This document shows positions 26,701 through 37,630 of a DNA stretch of 64,000 bases, piece by piece. Under the pieces are notes generated by a model. That model did no database searches. It was not told the DNA's origin and worked only from the letters and a program-made list of their open reading frames with translations. Position 1 is the first letter of the stretch, and each line of letters starts with the position of its first letter. This DNA is from Malurus cyaneus samueli (taxonomy: Eukaryota > Chordata > Aves > Passeriformes > Maluridae): NCBI GenBank assembly GCA_009741485.1, contig CM019236.1:29844009-29908008 (forward strand), read 5' to 3'. Made by a program: the position numbers and the translations under genes.

Positions 26701-29700
26701 TATGGTAATTTTACCAAAAAAAAAAAAAAACACAAAAAGAAACAAAAACAACAACAACCAAAAAAACCCCTACAAGTAACACAAAAATTTCATTAACATA
26801 AAATTATAGTTAACCTATTAATGTCACTCTTAAATTTTGATAATGTGTCAAGTGTCCTTGAAAGCCTACAGCTCTCCTTCTTCAGTCAGCACTCCCCCAA
26901 GTTCAACTCTTCATCCAGTCCATCCTCAAGCAGAGCATGGTGTATCTTCAGGCATTGCAGGACAGCTGCAGGATCCAGAATGGAGACACAAAGAGACTAC
27001 ACAGGTGCACTGAAGGCAGCATGTGTTCCCTGCAGAAGTTGTAGCATCTGACACACTGACAGACCGAGCACGCACACTCTCCATCCAGCTTACTGACACC
27101 ACCAGAATTTATAGCCTTTGAATGTTTGAGCTGGCATGTGATAACAAGGACAGCATAAATGTACAGTTGTTACCAGATTTGTCACTCCTTCTGCCCAAAG
27201 GGTGTCTCTACCACCAATGCAAGCTCACAGATGTCAGTGCCTCTGGGCAGCTGTTCATGAGCACACAGTCCGTTCTCTCCTCCCCAAGTGCCCACGGGCA
27301 GTCACAGCACTGTTCCTCTCTAGCCCACACTGCAGAGCGTCCCTGGCTGTCATCACTCACCCTGACCATGCCACATGATCACACCATCGTCCAATCTACA
27401 GCACTGAACCTCCCTCAGCACGCTTCTTCCTTTCATCAGCACCCAGAGACACACAACAGAAAAAAGCCAAACACGTTACGTGAGGCGTACAGAACTTCTT
27501 TTCCATTAGGGAAAGAGAGGTACCAGACAGACAATTTTCCAGGCTGCCAGGTAACTATTTATGTCATACACATCTCTGCCTTTTGCTGGTACCCTTATGC
27601 ATTTTCACTATAGCCCACAGTCACTATATACTACAAAGCTTTTATCAATTTGGGAAGCTGTGGTAAAATTTTATGAAATTTCCCATGGATTTTATAATTA
27701 CATCCTCAGACCATGCAAACACTTACCAAAGGGTGAGTATTTTTTAATTTTAGAAAGATAACATTTAAGCCAATTTCTGCAACTATTAAAACTTAAGTTT
27801 CAGTAGCTACCAGACCTCATCTACATAAATCTACATACATCTCTACTGTAGAGACCAAGTACTATGGTATGATCTACAAAGATACAAACATGAAACTAAT
27901 AGAACATTTATCTTCCCAGCATAAAACTGCTTTATTTCCCCTACAGCAAAGACCAGACCTAAAACAAAGACAAAAGACTAGACACGAAATTTTCAGTCAA
28001 GGACAAGAGGAGCGTATTTCAGAGACAACTGTGAAGGCAAGCTCTATATCCTTTGCCATCAAAAGCTTTTCCTCCTTGCACTCCACTTGTTTTCCTAATA
28101 CCAGACAACTTCCACAAACATCAAACACAAAGCAACACATTATGTGGGTTTAGAAAATAAAAACAAACTAAACCAAAATATTAACCACACTGGGTGTCAG
28201 CTCTTTCAGGATGTCAGGTGACTTCCTTTCTCTGCTCCACCGGAAAGACACACAGACACAGAAACACCAACAGGAACTCAAGGCAACTGTACAAATCCCA
28301 CTGGCCAAGACAAGCTGCTTTTTGTAGAGAAACTAGCTAACACAGGATCACAAACCACATCCCACGTCGCAACTCTTAAACTATTCAGAGAAAGCACATA
28401 AGCCACTTATACTCTGCAGTGTCTAATCCTTGTCCCCAATGTCTCTTTTCACTGCTCTTCAGATGTGCCCGTGCACAGCTACCTGTGATAACACACCTGT
28501 AAGAGCAACATCCCGGATGATTCAGCACAGAACCCCCAATGCAAGGCTGGGACACACAGCAGGACAATATATCCTAAGGTTCCCTTAGAGACCTGAACAC
28601 ACTCCTCTTCACTCACACGCAATGCTGTTTAAAACTACAGGCACACTTTTTCACTGTTTTCACACTTTTTTTTTCACTGTTGCAGTGGACGAACTCACAA
28701 TGAGCACTAATTCAGAAAGCAGCTAGGAGGAGTCTTCTACCATGGAACTCTGAACTTCAGAAAAGAACAAACACAGAGTACAATATCCAGAAAGACCCTC
28801 CTACCTGGGACTTGATTTGTGACACTGGCATAATTCTATACTTTTATTTCCACTTAACAAAAAAGAACAAAGCCGGGAAAACCCACATTTAGTTTGCATT
28901 CCCACTCCAAAATATAACTTAATGAACTCAACAGCTAAAAATCACACCATTCAAATAAGTAAAATGGACTTCTAAACAATCTATCATATTTTTTTTTAAT
29001 CTTAAGACTCCTTTGGTGTCACTTGCTGAGAAATATATTCACTCTGAAGCTTAACTGTACAACTTTGGCCATCCCTTCAGCATGACTTGAAATTACATAA
29101 TTCACATTTAGCAGAAGACACAGCATTTTAGCATGATCTTCTAGAAAGGAATGGCTGTGAGTTACCCCGTATCTTCCAGAGCTACAACCATATATGGCTC
29201 TTTAATCCAAATTGCATTAAAAGACAGACACTGAGCTGCTGCTGAATGACTCTTCCGCAAGGTTTTAAGGAGACTTTGCTTAAGCTCAGTAGGCCACACC
29301 TTAACAGAGCCAGCTACTTCAGTGGTGTCAAGTAGGACTACACACGGGGATATGTTTAACGGGATTTTCCAAAGCAGCAGACATTTTTCCTGCTAAGATT
29401 CTCCATCTGGACACGGCACAGATTTAAATATTCTTTAGCATTATGCCTAAACATCCACGTCTTACCCTAAAGTTCTTCCTTTGCTCCAAATCACCCACTT
29501 ATATTTAGGTAGACTGCTTTGTCTCCAAAGTTTAGTTCCTAAGCTTTTCACACTTCCCTTGACAAGCAACATAGTAATTAACTTTCTAAGATTACATCTT
29601 TATCATCTATTAACAATAATACAATATTTAGGTTAAAATGGCACAAACACCACCGTTCTACCTCAATGCAGTTAACAAAATTACTTTGCAAAACACTTTT

Positions 29701-29987
29701 CTTCTGGGAAATACTGCTTCTGGGAAGAGCCAAAAAAGCTGCACTTCATAAAGTTATTATATGCACTTCATAAAGTTATGAGTTATGTTACAGTTTATCA
29801 GAAAAGTAAAAAAGCTTCTCAAAGTAGTTATTTTAAACTGCTTTTGTAACAAATTACTGGTTCCCCAAGTAAAAGTGGGAGGGTTATGTAGAAAGTGTGG
29901 AATACTTCAGTTTTGGCATGGCTCTTCAGCTCCTTCTAGCCAGATGAGCTAGAAGAATCTTGAAGATCTGTGTAAGATGCCTCGCTC
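20730..29987. other. AT-rich non-coding sequence with low-complexity A/C runs
   Basis: Probably intronic. A/C-rich low-complexity runs lie at 22975-23050 and 26716-26770. A GC-richer patch at 27050-27560 is described separately. A 17-base direct repeat (GCACTTCATAAAGTTAT) occurs at 29741-29757 and 29763-29779. No gene, RNA or mobile element is recognised. Confidence 0.5.
27050..27560. other. GC-richer patch of unknown nature
   Basis: About 500 bases with clearly higher GC than the flanks, and a 163-codon open frame on the plus strand (27122-27613) that begins with a genuine ATG. The translation has no motif I know and its composition (many S, H, Q, L and P) is that of translated non-coding DNA. 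On the minus strand a TATAAA-like string is present near 27108 and a CAGG/GTGAGT donor-like string near 27357. An old retroelement, a noncoding-RNA exon or a local GC fluctuation are all possible. Confidence 0.3.
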
Positions 29988-30358
29988 TGCTGATTTTGAC
30001 TGGGGTAGAGTTAATTTTTTTCACAGTGGCTGATATAGGGCTACATTATGGAGTTGTGCTGAACATAGATTGATAATACTGAGATATTTTTGTTATTGCT
30101 GCGCAGGGCTCACACAGAGCCAAGGCCTTGTGATGGGGCCCTGCTCTCCTGGAGACGGCTGAACACGTGCCTGCCCATGGGAAGCACTGAATTCATTCCT
30201 CGTTTTGCTTTGCTTGTGTGTACAGCTTTTGCTTTTCCTATTAAACCGTCTTTATTTCAACCCACTAATTCTCTACCTTTACCTTTCTGATTCTCTCCCC
30301 AGTCCCTGGGGGAGTGAGCAGGCAGCTGTGTGGGTATTGGCTGTCTTAAGCCATTACA
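29988..30358 (+). mobile_element. solo LTR, sense, with internal deletion
   Basis: The copy reads from TGCTGATTTTGACTGGGGTA to TTAAGCCATTACA on the plus strand. It contains the LTR polyadenylation signal ATTAAA at 30240-30245, in the context CCTATTAAACCGTCTTTATT. Compared with the copies at 36989 and 57963 (antisense there), the middle of the LTR, including the TATA region, is missing: sequence near CACAGAGCCAAGGCCTT joins directly to the part just before the polyadenylation region. No internal retroviral sequence is adjacent and no clear target duplication is visible. It is an old, inactive solo LTR. Confidence 0.8.
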
Positions 30359-30559
30359 CTCGTCTAAAAAGAGATGGATTTACCAAATCCACAACTGGTA
30401 ATTCTACTTCTCCACCATACTTCCAGTGGCAAGCTCAGGTTTTGCTACAGAATCTTGGAGTAGCTGTTTAACCATAAATTACTACACATAGTAATAAAGA
30501 AAAATAAAATTAAAAATAAAAAGTATTTTCCAGCCCTGGAAACTCAGTAAGTTTGCAGA

Positions 30560-30645
30560 AAAGGAAAAAATAAAATAAAATAAAAAATTAAAAAAAAATA
30601 AATAAATAAAAAACAAACAAACAAACGAAAAAAAGAAAGACACAG
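30560..30645. repeat. A-rich low-complexity tract (AAAT/AAAC type)
   Basis: A nearly pure run of A with scattered T and C (AAATAAAT, AAACAAAC). A simple repeat, with no poly(A)-tailed element recognised next to it. Confidence 0.85.
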
Positions 30646-31365
30646 ACATGAAATCATGAAGTTTAACTAGCTGCCCCACTGGATTTGGTAACGACAGTCT
30701 TTAGAGAAAGAACCCAGATAAAATATCTTCATCCTAGTCCATTATTTCTTGGTGAAAATAAAGCCAGTGTGATGTACTCTATAATCACTACAATCACACT
30801 TTGCTCAACTAAAGCTAGTAGGAATATTTTTTCTTTCCTCTGGTCACCTACTACTAGTTACAAGTATTCCTACTCACCTACCCAACACTACACATTTCAG
30901 AAGAACCAGTACTGCCAAGAGGTGCCAGACACACAAATTACTATCTTCAGAAATAGGTTTTCCAGAACCCTCCTCTCTGTTTGGATGACAGACTGTCCTC
31001 GTACACCCTCCAATAAGAGGATTTCTGGAGAGCAAGAGTGTGTGTGATGTTGACTTCTGGGGATAATAAGAAATCAAAGCAGTGCTGCATTCTCAAACAC
31101 CGGCTTGCAAAAATTTATATACCACTCTATTGCAAAGTGAATGCATAAGAGAGCTGGAACAAAAACATGATACACTCACTGCATTGTAACAAAATATACC
31201 ATTGCTTCTAAAACATTAGATTATCTTGCCTTAGTATGTGGTAACAGCATTACTTCCTTACTCTGAATAAGATGACACGCAAGTCTTTACTTGCTTGGTA
31301 AGAAAACTTTGCCGTTAGCACTTGGAGTTTGGGTGTAAGTCCACAGGTCTGTGACATTTACTTAC

Positions 31366-31395
31366 TGTTGACTTAGCAGAAATGTTTTTTGAAAC
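31366..31395 (-). CDS. candidate 30-base microexon, unidentified
   Basis: On the minus strand the tract CCTTCTGCTTTTCTAATCCC followed by TCTTAG is an acceptor. It is followed by 30 bases and then by GTAAGTAA, a consensus donor. Two of three frames are open: VSKNISAKST in phase 0, and FQKTFLLSQ after one base. The second frame fits the phase left by the first exon at 40655-40704, and its end fits the start of the segment at 20674-20729. A multiple-of-three length is typical of microexons that can be skipped. It could also be a chance pair of splice-like signals; the protein is not recognised. Confidence 0.3.
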
Positions 31396-32337
31396 CTAAG
31401 AGGGATTAGAAAAGCAGAAGGAATTTGCAGCTCTCGCATGCAAATTCTCCCATTTCTGACCATTTAAGCAGACACTTGAGCAACTATGGCACACAGGTCT
31501 CGGCCATGTCCAGGCTCTAATCAGGACACACATCAACAGCAGCATATACCAAACTCTCAGAACTGATTCCTCAGTCTTCACTTGCACAGTTTTGCTCCCT
31601 TTTCAAAACAAGTGCAGCAATCCATCATTTCTGTTCCCTCTAATATAATATTGTTTCTATTAATCCAGAAGAAACAGCATGTATTAAAATTACTGCCCAC
31701 CAGATGGGCATGGAGTGCTGGGCTGTATTCCTGCCAGCCTGTTACTGGCAACTGTGATCTTATCTCCACCTCCTGAACTGGTGTCACCTATTAGTGTCAC
31801 ATATGGTGTCACATATCACTAGCTGCAATAGCAAGGGAAAATTTCAAACAGGTCCTAATGGTTAGGCAAGCTATGGGAGATTTACTTAACAAGACAGGAG
31901 GCATCAGATCAGACACACCTATCACCTGCTCCTGGGTTGAGTCATCCTTGTTCCGGCTAAGTAATGCATGGTCTGCCAAGAAGCAACTAAGTTCCTTGTC
32001 TGTTTCAACACATAACCTCTTTGCCAAAGAGGGGCCCAACAAGAACCTTTATCGATGCCAAGGTATAAACTTCTAGCAGTTTCAACAAGCTCATCAGTTC
32101 TAGAGTCTTTTCCAAACACACTGTGACAATATGTCAGCAAAATGTCAGCAAAAGAACAAACATTTGCAGAACCAAACGTGTTTCCACAAAGTCATAACTC
32201 TCACACAGATTGACTGAGATTACAAGAGCTAATCCATCCCCCTTCAAGCTTGTATATGAAATAAAACTGTCTTTCCATATAGGTTATGAAAGAAACAGAA
32301 CTGTCTTTCCAGACTTGTGGAAGGCCCAACTCAGACA

Positions 32338-32469
32338 ATTTTCAAGTCTAGGATGGTAAAGGCCTTGAGCAACCTGGTCTAGTGGGAGTTGTCCCTGCCC
32401 TGGGAGGGGGCATTGGGTCCAGATGATCTTTCATGTCCCTTCCATCCCCACAACATTCTGTGATTCTAC
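32338..32469 (+). mobile_element. CR1 3' end, sense
   Basis: The plus strand contains GAGCAACCTGGTCTAGTGGG, then GTGTCCCTGCCC-like sequence, then GATGATCTTTCATGTCCCTT, and ends in CATTCTGTGATTCTAC. This is the standard CR1 3' untranslated end. Only the last 130 bases or so are present, the usual result of abortive target-primed reverse transcription. Moderately diverged. Confidence 0.9.
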
Positions 32470-34198
32470 AGTGAATGGCAAGCTGTTAGCTACAGTTGTC
32501 AGGACAATTGTACAATTTACAGTTGGAAAGAACAACTTCCACTGCAACTAGAGAAGGTTACATTAAAAGATAATGGATGCTGCTTACCACCTTCCAATCT
32601 CCCTACCAGAAAAGCAGCTGTTCCTTATATAAAGAACACCCAAAACCTAAAGAAAAAAAGCTAACTCTTCCTTTTGGTTACACTGGTTTCCATTTGTATA
32701 CAAGTAAGAAACACCACTTAACACCCTTCTTCCTCAAAAAAATTTAAAGTAAAAAAGAAAAAACAAAAAGAGAAGTAAAAGAAAATTTACTTCTTTTTAA
32801 ATTCACTTCATAGGTATATAGGCTTCCCAGTTCATGTCAACTCTGCCTCCCTAGGAGCCACATGATGCTTTCCACAGTAATCCCACCTTTTCCCACATCT
32901 TCTGCACCTTTTATCTCTTGCTGTGAGGAAAAACAAATTACAGGTTAATCACAGTGAATATTAAATAAGCAAATTTAATTGGAACACTACATACTCTTTT
33001 TTTCCTCCAGGAAAGCAATAAAGACTTGGTTTTTTATCTAGCTAGTTTTCAAATTTGGTCAGTCAACCAACGAACTTAAATGCATGACTTCCAAATAAGA
33101 AATGGAAAAATGCAAAAAATAAAAGTAAGCCATCTCAGAACAACATAGGTAATATAAAATTAGAGTACACGTCCTTACTTAGCATAGGTAGTCAAAAAGA
33201 AAAACAGTACCACTCAAGGGTACACCCATAAGTAAAGTTTTATTCGAATTTCAGAACCTCTGAACTTTGGAAGGAGAGACAGCAACCTAATTTTATTTAA
33301 TACACAGATGCGAAATTATATTCTAATCTAAGTAGAAGTTAAAGGATTGCTTTCCCATGGTCTCATCTGTGCCGAAACATAAAGCTCCTCATCTTAGATG
33401 CAGATGTGCTCCGACATAGGAACCACAAACACAGAACCAAGAAAAACAGATGAGCCAAATACCAAAGCACAACACTTTGGAAAAAGCAGACAAGAGGAGC
33501 ATAAATTTTACATTCTTCAGGTGAGCAAAGTCTACTTCTCAAAGAAACAAAACCATACAAGTCAGATGAGAATGTTAAAAAATAAATATCCTTCATAAGA
33601 GGAAGCATCCCCACTAGCCCTTCCTAGCTCGATATTTCAAATGCATTCTTCAATTTTTAAGGTGAAGAAGGCATCACAGCAGCCTACTTCCAGTTTCTCA
33701 AAGTCTCTGTGGAAATGCAGCTACCACTGTCTCTCACCACTGAAACTCTTCCTCCAGGCTGAAATTACCAAACAAAACTTGTGAAGAAAGCTCAGCAAAA
33801 ATACAAGAGAGAAAACAGACAGTGCTGCACGTTTCTATAATTTATTCTGAAGTGCATTATTATATTAAGGTACTGGTATAAAGAAGCATACCACAGGGAA
33901 GTTCTTTCATCAGAAGTGCAGCAGCTGCCGTAGCAGTGGATGAAACTCCTGAGTACTTAAACCAAGTACTAACCGGCTTTTGAGTTAAAGACGATGCTGA
34001 TTTCATTTGAAATTAGCTCTGCAGATAAACTGTCCAGGCTGGTAAAGCCAGCCTATACAGTGTTTATCCCTGCTTGGGCAGTTCAAGAGAGTACAACATG
34101 CATCATAAGACCTTCATTACCTAAATTTTCCTTAATAGCTTAGTTTAGAGATGAGGCACAGATTAGATGAATTGGCCAAGCTGTCCTTAATACAAGCC
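32470..34198. other. AT-rich non-coding sequence with one possible exon
   Basis: Apart from the possible terminal exon at 32832-32920, nothing is recognised. Probably intron of the minus-strand gene. Confidence 0.5.
32832..32920 (-). CDS. possible terminal exon with zinc-ligand pattern
   Basis: On the minus strand, TTTGTTTTTCCTCACAG is a strong acceptor. Skipping two bases, the frame runs for 28 residues to a TGA at 32832-32834 and includes RCRRCGKRWDYCGKHH, a CX2CX6CX2HH arrangement of possible zinc ligands in a basic context. One other frame is open for 23 codons with no special pattern. The phase does not match the first exon at 40655-40704 (that junction would read into a stop within three codons), so this would be an alternative end, an exon of another transcript, or chance. 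I cannot match it to a named zinc-finger family. Confidence 0.3.
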
Positions 34199-36010
34199 TG
34201 TCATGGCTTGTACCCACAACTAAGCCATCAACTAAACACCACACAGATGCTCTCTCACCCCACCACACCTCACACCCCCTAACCCTGTCCCCCCAGCAGG
34301 GATGTGTTTCAGCCCCAGGGTGGTCAGTTCCAGCTGCACCTGACACCACCCCAAGTGAAAGCAAACTGTGGCCTATACCCTGCTGCCAAAGGGACTGAGA
34401 AAAATTCAGTGTCAGTCGTGGTGCCCCTCAGCTGCCTTTGACTCCTGCTCTCACGGAAGTTCCAGCATGTGCACTACAGTGGCACTCAGGTGGCAGGATT
34501 CCATTCAGGCCACAAGAGCCTACCGTCAGTCTCCACCCTTTGTCACATTCACTACCCATATGGGGCTGTCAGAGGGTGAGTGCTCCTGCTGATCATTCCT
34601 TGGCTCTGGAGTTGACCAGTCAGCTTCTGGATGAGAATCATGGTGTCTCTGCTGGCACTCAGCAGCAGCACCAAAAGCTCCCTGGCCCCCTTTAGGGCCC
34701 CTGAAGTGCTCTCACCTGTGGCAAGGATGCACGGGGCCTCTAGGGCCATCATTCTAAGGTGCTTTTGCCACTCACTCCCGGTCAGGCACACTTCAGCCGC
34801 CTACACAGTCCATTACTGGGATGCCCCTGTCACTGCAAAAGTAAAAAGTTCTGCCTCTTTACAGCCTGACTGTGCACTGGTGTCTGCTAGAAACTTATAC
34901 TCCTGTGGGTCTGACATGCCACACTATCAGATCCAGAGAATTGGTTACTCCTCACCTCCACCTGGCTGGAACAGAGCCTCTCCACTCCTGGTCACTGGAC
35001 TGTCTGCTTACTTCTTCATATAAAGGAAACAAGATTAGAATTTCTTTCTAAAGGATCAGCAATAAGTAAGACAAGCCCTTCCACTCTGGGGAACTGCTCA
35101 TGGGAGACTCAAGGAGAAACTTACCTAGAAAAAAATATTTGACATTGTTTTTCCCTAAAACTCAGGTACTAATGCCTCTAGAGTTGAAGGTAGGTTTTCT
35201 ATGCCGCTTTCTCATGTCCACTCTGTGATCCCTCAGGTAAAAACACAGAACAACTCACTGTGTCCCCCCTCTACATCCTCTCTCTTGAGCAGAAGAACAC
35301 TTTCTGCTAATAACAGATATCCCGGGCCACACAGATGGGGAGGAGGATTTATCTTCTTTTTATTGTTGGAACTCCTGGAACAGTTTTTCCCGCTTTTCAA
35401 GCAGTTTGCTCACAGCCAAGTCCATAGGGACTCAGTACTGCCAAGCTGGCAAGCCACTGAGCCCAGCATCAGTGCCTCTTTGTCTCCCCAGCTATATCTC
35501 ATCACCACCAATAAACTGGCACACAATGATGGTGCACAGTGCGCTCCACGCAAATTGCCACCACAGGGGCCACGCGCATTGCATCTCACCTGCATCTGGG
35601 GTAACCACACATTGTCCTGGTCAATAAAACATCTCTGGCACGGCTAATTCCCTCAGGTACTGCACATGGTGGTCCACCTGCCTGGGTGACATGTAATATC
35701 TCCCTTAAAGGATGACATATAACATCTCCCTTGAAGGGTGACATATAACATCTCCCTTGAAGGGATGCCCTTCCTCCAGTCTTGACAGGAGTCACCTCTA
35801 GAGGCTGATGACTTGGGTCCTTTCCCTAACGGCCTTGTTAATGCCCTCTTCTCTACAAAGCAAGCCCAGATGCTTCCCTACCCTAAAATTCCAGGCTACT
35901 AGTCCTGTTATCCCAGCAGCAGAGCAGACAGGTAATACTGTGCCCATCTGGATGATGGCTGAAGTCTCTTCACGTATCCCACAGCTCACACAGGGGTAGA
36001 TAATGAATTG
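34199..36010 (-). mobile_element. decayed endogenous retrovirus internal region, antisense
   Basis: At 34199 the plus strand begins TGTCATGGCTTG and CAACTAAxCACCACACAGxTGCTC-like sequence. This is the antisense end of the same LTR family seen at 36989 and 57963, about 100 bases with an interruption. Behind it comes GC-richer sequence unlike the host surroundings. On the minus strand, 34552-34791 gives a peptide with KLTGQLQSQGMISRSTHPLT. By pattern this corresponds to the start of a retroviral reverse-transcriptase domain, where the polymerase reads as a linker plus a QL-x-QG-x-I/V-S-x-S-x-P element. Further minus-strand fragments at 35410-35989 are open for about 60 codons each but not assignable. 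All frames are broken; there is no intact gag, pol or env. Catalytic motifs of the polymerase are not visible. Exact limits are uncertain. Confidence 0.5.
35684..35761. repeat. three tandem copies of a 26-base unit
   Basis: The units start at 35684, 35710 and 35736 and differ by only a few bases (GGGTGACATATAACATCTCC plus CTTGAA is the third). The second and third are nearly identical, the first more diverged. Because 26 is not a multiple of three, the array shifts frame in the surrounding retroviral remnant, so it arose without coding constraint. Confidence 0.9.
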
Positions 36011-36189
36011 CCATCTCCTCTCTATCTCTTCCTCCTGCTCTTGGAATAGCCCTGTTTCACCTTCCTTTACTAAGAGGTGACTTCTGTGTCCATTTCTTCT
36101 TGTTTATAGGAGTGACTCATACCTGTAAGGATTGTTTCAGCTCCAGTGCGTGCCACTGGGGTTGGAGCCCGTCACCTTCTTGTCATATT

Positions 36190-36900
36190 TAGAGATCTTC
36201 TCTTTCCTCTGAGGTTACTCAGTAGGACTTCCCCCTCATTAAGCCGTACTGGCTCTGACCTGTATCTGCCTCATCCTTCAATAATATGTGCTTTTCAATG
36301 ATTCCCAGAATAATCTTGCCCACATTTTTACTGGTCACTAAAGTGACTGCCTGTAATTTCCAGGATCACCTTTGCAGTCCCTTCTCTTGGGAAAATGTTA
36401 GTCAGATTCATTGCTAAAATGTTAGCAATCAATTGGGACCTCTCCAGATTCCCAAGACAATTCAAAAATTATTGAAAGAGATCTTGCAACGAATGATATC
36501 AGCCAGCTTCTTTGAATACTCTCAGATGAACCATATCAGGCTCCACAGACTTAGAGGGATACAGCTAGGAGTTTATCATTTATCAGGGAGCCATGGTCCT
36601 CCAGCCCAGGGTGCTTGAACACCCTTAGCCCATCTTCAGTGGGTTGAAGAGAGAGACAAAGATGGCATTAAACACCTCTGCCTTGTCTATGTCCCTGTTT
36701 GTGAGGTGACCATCCTCATCCTGTAATGGGTTATTATTTCTGCACTGCCTTTTGCTCGTCAAGTATCAACGAAAAACCCTTTTTTCATTGTTCTGACAGC
36801 CCTGGCCATCTTTAACTCCAGCTGAGCTTTGGTCACACAAATTTTCTCCATACAGCAGGGAGCAGCATCTCTGTATTCCTCCCATGTCATTAGTACAACA
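36190..36900 (-). mobile_element. CR1 fragment, antisense, old
   Basis: The plus strand carries diverged antisense CR1 ORF2 landmarks in order: TGCTTTTCAATGATTCCCAG, CTGCCTGTAATTTCC, GGGACCTCTCCAGATTCC, AAAGATGGCATTAAACACCT, and CTCCAGCTGAGCTTTGGTCA. They lie between the endonuclease and the reverse transcriptase. It sits between the retroviral remnant and an LTR in the same orientation, so it may be nested in a former provirus. No frame is open for a useful length, and the ends are approximate. Confidence 0.75.
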
Positions 36901-36988
36901 AATTAAAAACCTCTTCTACTCAGATTTCTACTGATTTTTTGTCATTACCTTGAATCATCATACCTCCTGTAGGGCATCAGAAAAAGAC

Positions 36989-37163
36989 TGTCATGGTTTA
37001 ACAGCAGTCAGCGACCAAGTATCACACAGCCACTCATTTGCTCTCCCCTCGTGCCAGTGGAATGGAAAATCAGGGGAAAAGGTAAGTTCATGGGTTGAGA
37101 TAAAGACAGTTTATTAAATAAATGAAGTAAAATAATAATAATATAATAATAATAACAGTAATA

Positions 37164-37206
<43 letters not shown>

Positions 37207-37630
37207 TAATAATAATATATTAATATAATAATTAATAATAATAATAATAATAATTTTAGGAAGGGGAAGAGAAAGAAATAAAACCCAAGAGAAAAAGATG
37301 CACATACATTTCTCATCACCTGCTGATTGAGCCAGACTGTCCCCAGCAGTGATGGCCTCTGCCAGCCAGCTCATCCCAGTTTACGTATTGGGCATGATGT
37401 TCTAGGGTATGGAATATCCCTTTGGCCAGTTCAGGCCACCTGTCCCAGCCATGCTCCCTGACAGCTTCTTGTCGCCCTGGCTGCTGGCAGCACATAGACA
37501 CTGAGAAAGTCCTTGGTGTAGGTGAGCACTGCTTAGGAGCAGCTGGAAATCAGTGTGACCAAAGGATTCTCATACTAAATCAAAACTCAGCACTGCACCA
37601 ATTAACTCTACCCCAGCCAAAGTCGGGACA
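36989..37630 (-). mobile_element. LTR, antisense, expanded by an AAT-type microsatellite
   Basis: On the plus strand the copy runs from TGTCATGGTTTAACAG to CCCAGCCAAAGTCGGGACA, that is TG...CA ends. Inside are CATGGGTTGAGATAAAGACA and GGTATGGAATATCCCTTTGG, landmarks of this LTR family. An AAT-type tract at 37130-37253 interrupts it just after the polyadenylation region. The five bases outside each end are AAGAC and AAGCC, a possible imperfect target duplication; if real, this is a solo LTR rather than one end of the neighbouring provirus. The TATA region is degenerate. Confidence 0.85.
37130..37253. repeat. (AAT)n microsatellite inside the LTR
   Basis: Roughly 120 bases of ATA/AAT repeats with a few interruptions (ACAGTA, ATTAATAAT). 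It begins at the A-rich part of the LTR following its TTTATTAAATAAA-like polyadenylation region, a common place for microsatellites to start. Its length is likely variable between individuals and difficult to assemble. Confidence 0.95.

Noticed and set aside
34631..35023. 130-codon plus-strand frame.
   Set aside because: Antisense shadow of the reverse-transcriptase-like remnant on the minus strand.
35201..35647. 148-codon plus-strand frame.
   Set aside because: It lies antisense to the retroviral remnant and its peptide shows no motif.
37114..37374. 86-codon minus-strand frame with poly-isoleucine.
   Set aside because: Translation of the AAT microsatellite inside the LTR.
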